DNA of 39,658 nt from a bacterium (GTDB taxonomy: Bacteria; Myxococcota_A; Bradymonadia; UBA7976; UBA1532): the NCBI GenBank assembly GCA_030426945.1, contig JAUHXL010000011.1, positions 1 to 39,658 of the forward strand, written 5' to 3'. Made by a program: the position numbers and the translations under genes. Below are positions 37,967 through 39,658 of the stretch, piece after piece. The notes under the pieces were generated by a model. It did no database searches, was not told the DNA's origin, and saw only the letters and a program-made list of their open reading frames with translations. Numbering within the stretch: position 1 is the first letter of the stretch; each line of letters starts with the position of its first letter.

Positions 37967-39658
37967 GTGGACTCGACCATCCCTCGCCGCCTCCGCCTCG
38001 CCGCCCTCGTGTCGCTGGCGGTCGCGCCCGCCGCGGGCTGGGGGTTCGCCACCCTGGACGGCACGACCGCCAAGTGGCAGGCCAACCCGACCTACTCCAT
38101 CGGCGTCGGATCGTCCGAGATCGCCGACGGCTCGGACGCCGAGGCGCTGCGCGCGGGCTTCCGCACCTGGCAGGCGGTGCCCGGCTCGTCCATCGGCTTC
38201 CGCGAGGTGGCCGCCGGGGGTGACATCACCCTCGACTTCCTCGCCCGCTGGCCTCGGGAGTTCGGCGCCGACGCCGCCGGCGTCACCGTGACGCAGCGCG
38301 ATCGGACGCGCATCTGGCAGGCCGAGATCTCGTTCAACGAGCAGAACTTCGACTGGTCGACCAGCGGCCAGCCCGGGCGGTCGGACGTTCAGGGCGTGGC
38401 CACCCACGAGATCGGCCACGCGCTGGGCCTGTCGCACAGCTTCTATCGCGAGGCGACCATGTACTGGTCCGGCGGCGACGATCAGCTGCTCTCGACGCTG
38501 GAGCCCGACGACGAGCGCGGCCTGCGCTACCTGTACGGCGCCGGCCGCGAGGGGCAGATGTGCGACAGCTGCCAGGCCGACGCGGACTGCGCCGATGGGG
38601 GCACCTGCCTCGGCTTCGACAGCGGGCGCAGCTTCTGCGCGTCGCCCTGCCGGGGCCCCAACGACTGCCCCGCGCACGCCGCCTGCTACGAGCTGCGCGG
38701 CGGGGGCACCGTCTGCGCGCCGCTGGCGCTCGAGTGCGCCGAGCGCGGCGGCGGCGAGTTCGCGGTCGGCGACTACTGCTTCGGCGCGGATCAATGCCCC
38801 GCCGGCAGCCAGTGCGTGCCCACCGTCGACGGCGCGCGCTGCGCCGGCGACGGCGCGGCGGCCTTCGGTGATTCGTGCGTCGCCGACTTCGAGTGCAGCA
38901 CCGGCGTGTGCCTGCCCCTCGACGACGCCGGCAACACCGCCTGCTCGGCCCTCTGCGACCCCGACCGCGCCAACTGTCCGGGGGGCGCGGCCTGCCTGCC
39001 CATCCCGGAGGATCCCGCCATCCAGGGCGTCTGCATCCCGCCCGGGGACGTCCCGGAGGGCGGCGCCTGCGGCAGCGCGGACCGCCGGTGCGCCGGCAAC
39101 ATGACGTGCATCCTCGAGACCGACGACGCCGGTGTGTGCCGCGCCCCCTGCGAGCCCTTCGGGGCGTGCGGGGGTGGGCGCGGCTGCACGCCCTTCGGGG
39201 ACACCTGGTTCTGCTTGCCCCTCGCCGGGCCTCAGGCTGGTCAGCCCTGCGGCGCGGATGGGGGCTGCGGCGGCGGGCTGCTGTGCCTGCCCGAGGATCA
39301 GGGCCCGGGCGTGTGCGTTCGGCCCTGCGACCCGAGCGGCCAAGGGGGCTGCGACGGGGCCAGCTGCCTCGACGTGACGGACGATCTCGGCATCTGCCCC
39401 ACCGGCCAGGCCGCCTTCGGCGAGCCCTGCGACGGCCCCCTCGACTGCCTGTCGGCGTTCTGCGTGGCGGACGGCGCCCAGGGCGCCTGCAGCCGAGGCT
39501 GCGGCGATCTGGCGGCCTGCCCCGAGGGGTGGAGCTGCGGGCCGACCCAAGGGGGGCGCGCGTGCTTCCGTGACGACGATCCCGGCGCGGGCGGCGCCCC
39601 CGGCGCGGGCGGCGCCCCCGGCGCGGGCGGCGCCCCCGGCGCGGGCGGCGACCCCGGC
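37967..39658 (+). CDS. Secreted matrixin-like metalloprotease with Cys-rich repeats and Gly-X-Y region, C-terminus outside window
   Basis: 564 codons in the window, with no stop before the right edge. The GTG start has GAGGAG six bases upstream (37955-37960). Signal peptide about 1-25. The N-terminal domain is a metzincin-type protease: ATHEIGHALGLSHS holds the zinc-binding HExxHxxGxxH (His147, Glu148, His151, His157), followed by a Met-turn candidate (EATMYWSGG) and the matrixin-typical DDERGLRYLYG. Mature residues from about 190 are disulfide-rich repeats (CDSCQADADCADGGTC, CVADFECSTGVC, CGGGLLCLP, CDGPLDCLSAFC), like those of the two Cys-rich lipoproteins. The window ends in a (GAGGAP)n Gly-X-Y run. 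It probably continues into a C-terminal sorting signal or further repeats. Expected to act outside the cell, cleaving proteins or peptides. Confidence 0.92.
   Translation, partial: MDSTIPRRLRLAALVSLAVAPAAGWGFATLDGTTAKWQANPTYSIGVGSSEIADGSDAEALRAGFRTWQAVPGSSIGFREVAAGGDITLDFLARWPREFGADAAGVTVTQRDRTRIWQAEISFNEQNFDWSTSGQPGRSDVQGVATHEIGHALGLSHSFYREATMYWSGGDDQLLSTLEPDDERGLRYLYGAGREGQMCDSCQADADCADGGTCLGFDSGRSFCASPCRGPNDCPAHAACYELRGGGTVCAPLALECAERGGGEFAVGDYCFGADQCPAGSQCVPTVDGARCAGDGAAAFGDSCVADFECSTGVCLPLDDAGNTACSALCDPDRANCPGGAACLPIPEDPAIQGVCIPPGDVPEGGACGSADRRCAGNMTCILETDDAGVCRAPCEPFGACGGGRGCTPFGDTWFCLPLAGPQAGQPCGADGGCGGGLLCLPEDQGPGVCVRPCDPSGQGGCDGASCLDVTDDLGICPTGQAAFGEPCDGPLDCLSAFCVADGAQGACSRGCGDLAACPEGWSCGPTQGGRACFRDDDPGAGGAPGAGGAPGAGGAPGAGGDPG
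39583..39658 (+). repeat. 18-base tandem repeat encoding GAGGAP, runs off the window
   Basis: About four units of GGCGCGGGCGGCGCCCCC, the last with a variant codon (GAC for GCC). Nearly perfect at DNA level, so probably prone to length variation. Confidence 0.88.

Overview
The window is very GC-rich and looks like chromosomal DNA of a member of the Myxococcota. The evidence is a MYXO-CTERM-type C-terminal anchor, many cysteine-rich surface lipoproteins with MopE-like and thrombospondin type 3 motifs, FHA, Ser/Thr-kinase and sigma-54-activator genes, a CarD-family regulator, and an adjacent pair resembling the M. xanthus MXAN_2561/MXAN_2562 families. No phage, insertion sequence, CRISPR array, tRNA or rRNA is visible. 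Genus cannot be told from this sequence.

Layout. 1-5884 (minus): a MalK/UgpC-type ATPase, a lipoprotein solute-binding protein and two MalF/MalG-type permeases form a carbohydrate importer operon; it continues by 4-base overlaps into an RNA m5C methyltransferase and a small, probably RNA-binding, protein that leaves the window. 6134-8710 (plus): a large secreted protein with an alpha/alpha-toroid-like N-terminus, metal-binding and Cys-rich repeats and a MYXO-CTERM tail. 8711-9516: no protein gene; it holds a 6S RNA gene with promoter and terminator, then a mosaic of hexanucleotide arrays and palindromic units. 9517-17981: signalling genes, namely an FHA protein, D-aminoacyl-tRNA deacylase (dtd), a kinase fused to a formylglycine-generating-enzyme-like domain, and a divergent three-gene operon (TPR membrane protein, PEGA-domain kinase, FHA-sigma-54 activator).

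18059-31087: envelope genes (lipoprotein plus outer-membrane protein pair, two single-pass membrane proteins, two Cys-rich lipoproteins with Gly-X-Y linkers, the MXAN_2561/2562-like pair) interspersed with metabolic or housekeeping genes (FAH-family hydrolase, a catalytically degenerate aspartate-semialdehyde-dehydrogenase homologue, truA). 31127-34055 (minus): a DUF4398-like lipoprotein, an OmpA/TSP3 lipoprotein and a beta-barrel protein in one overlapping operon. 34216-39658: CarD, a small unknown protein, a parvulin-type chaperone lipoprotein, BamD, and a secreted matrixin-like metalloprotease that runs off the right edge.

Many neighbours overlap by 1-4 bases (ATGA, GTGA, TAATG, TGATG), which suggests translational coupling, and GTG or TTG starts are common. 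Several intergenic regions carry sigma-70-like promoters of a similar form, TTGACC/A or TTGNCN, 17-18 bases, TAGANN or TACNNN. The least expected elements are the 6S RNA locus with its adjoining repeat mosaic, the catalytic-residue-free dehydrogenase homologue, the extended MalF-type permease and the methyltransferase that appears to be split into two genes.
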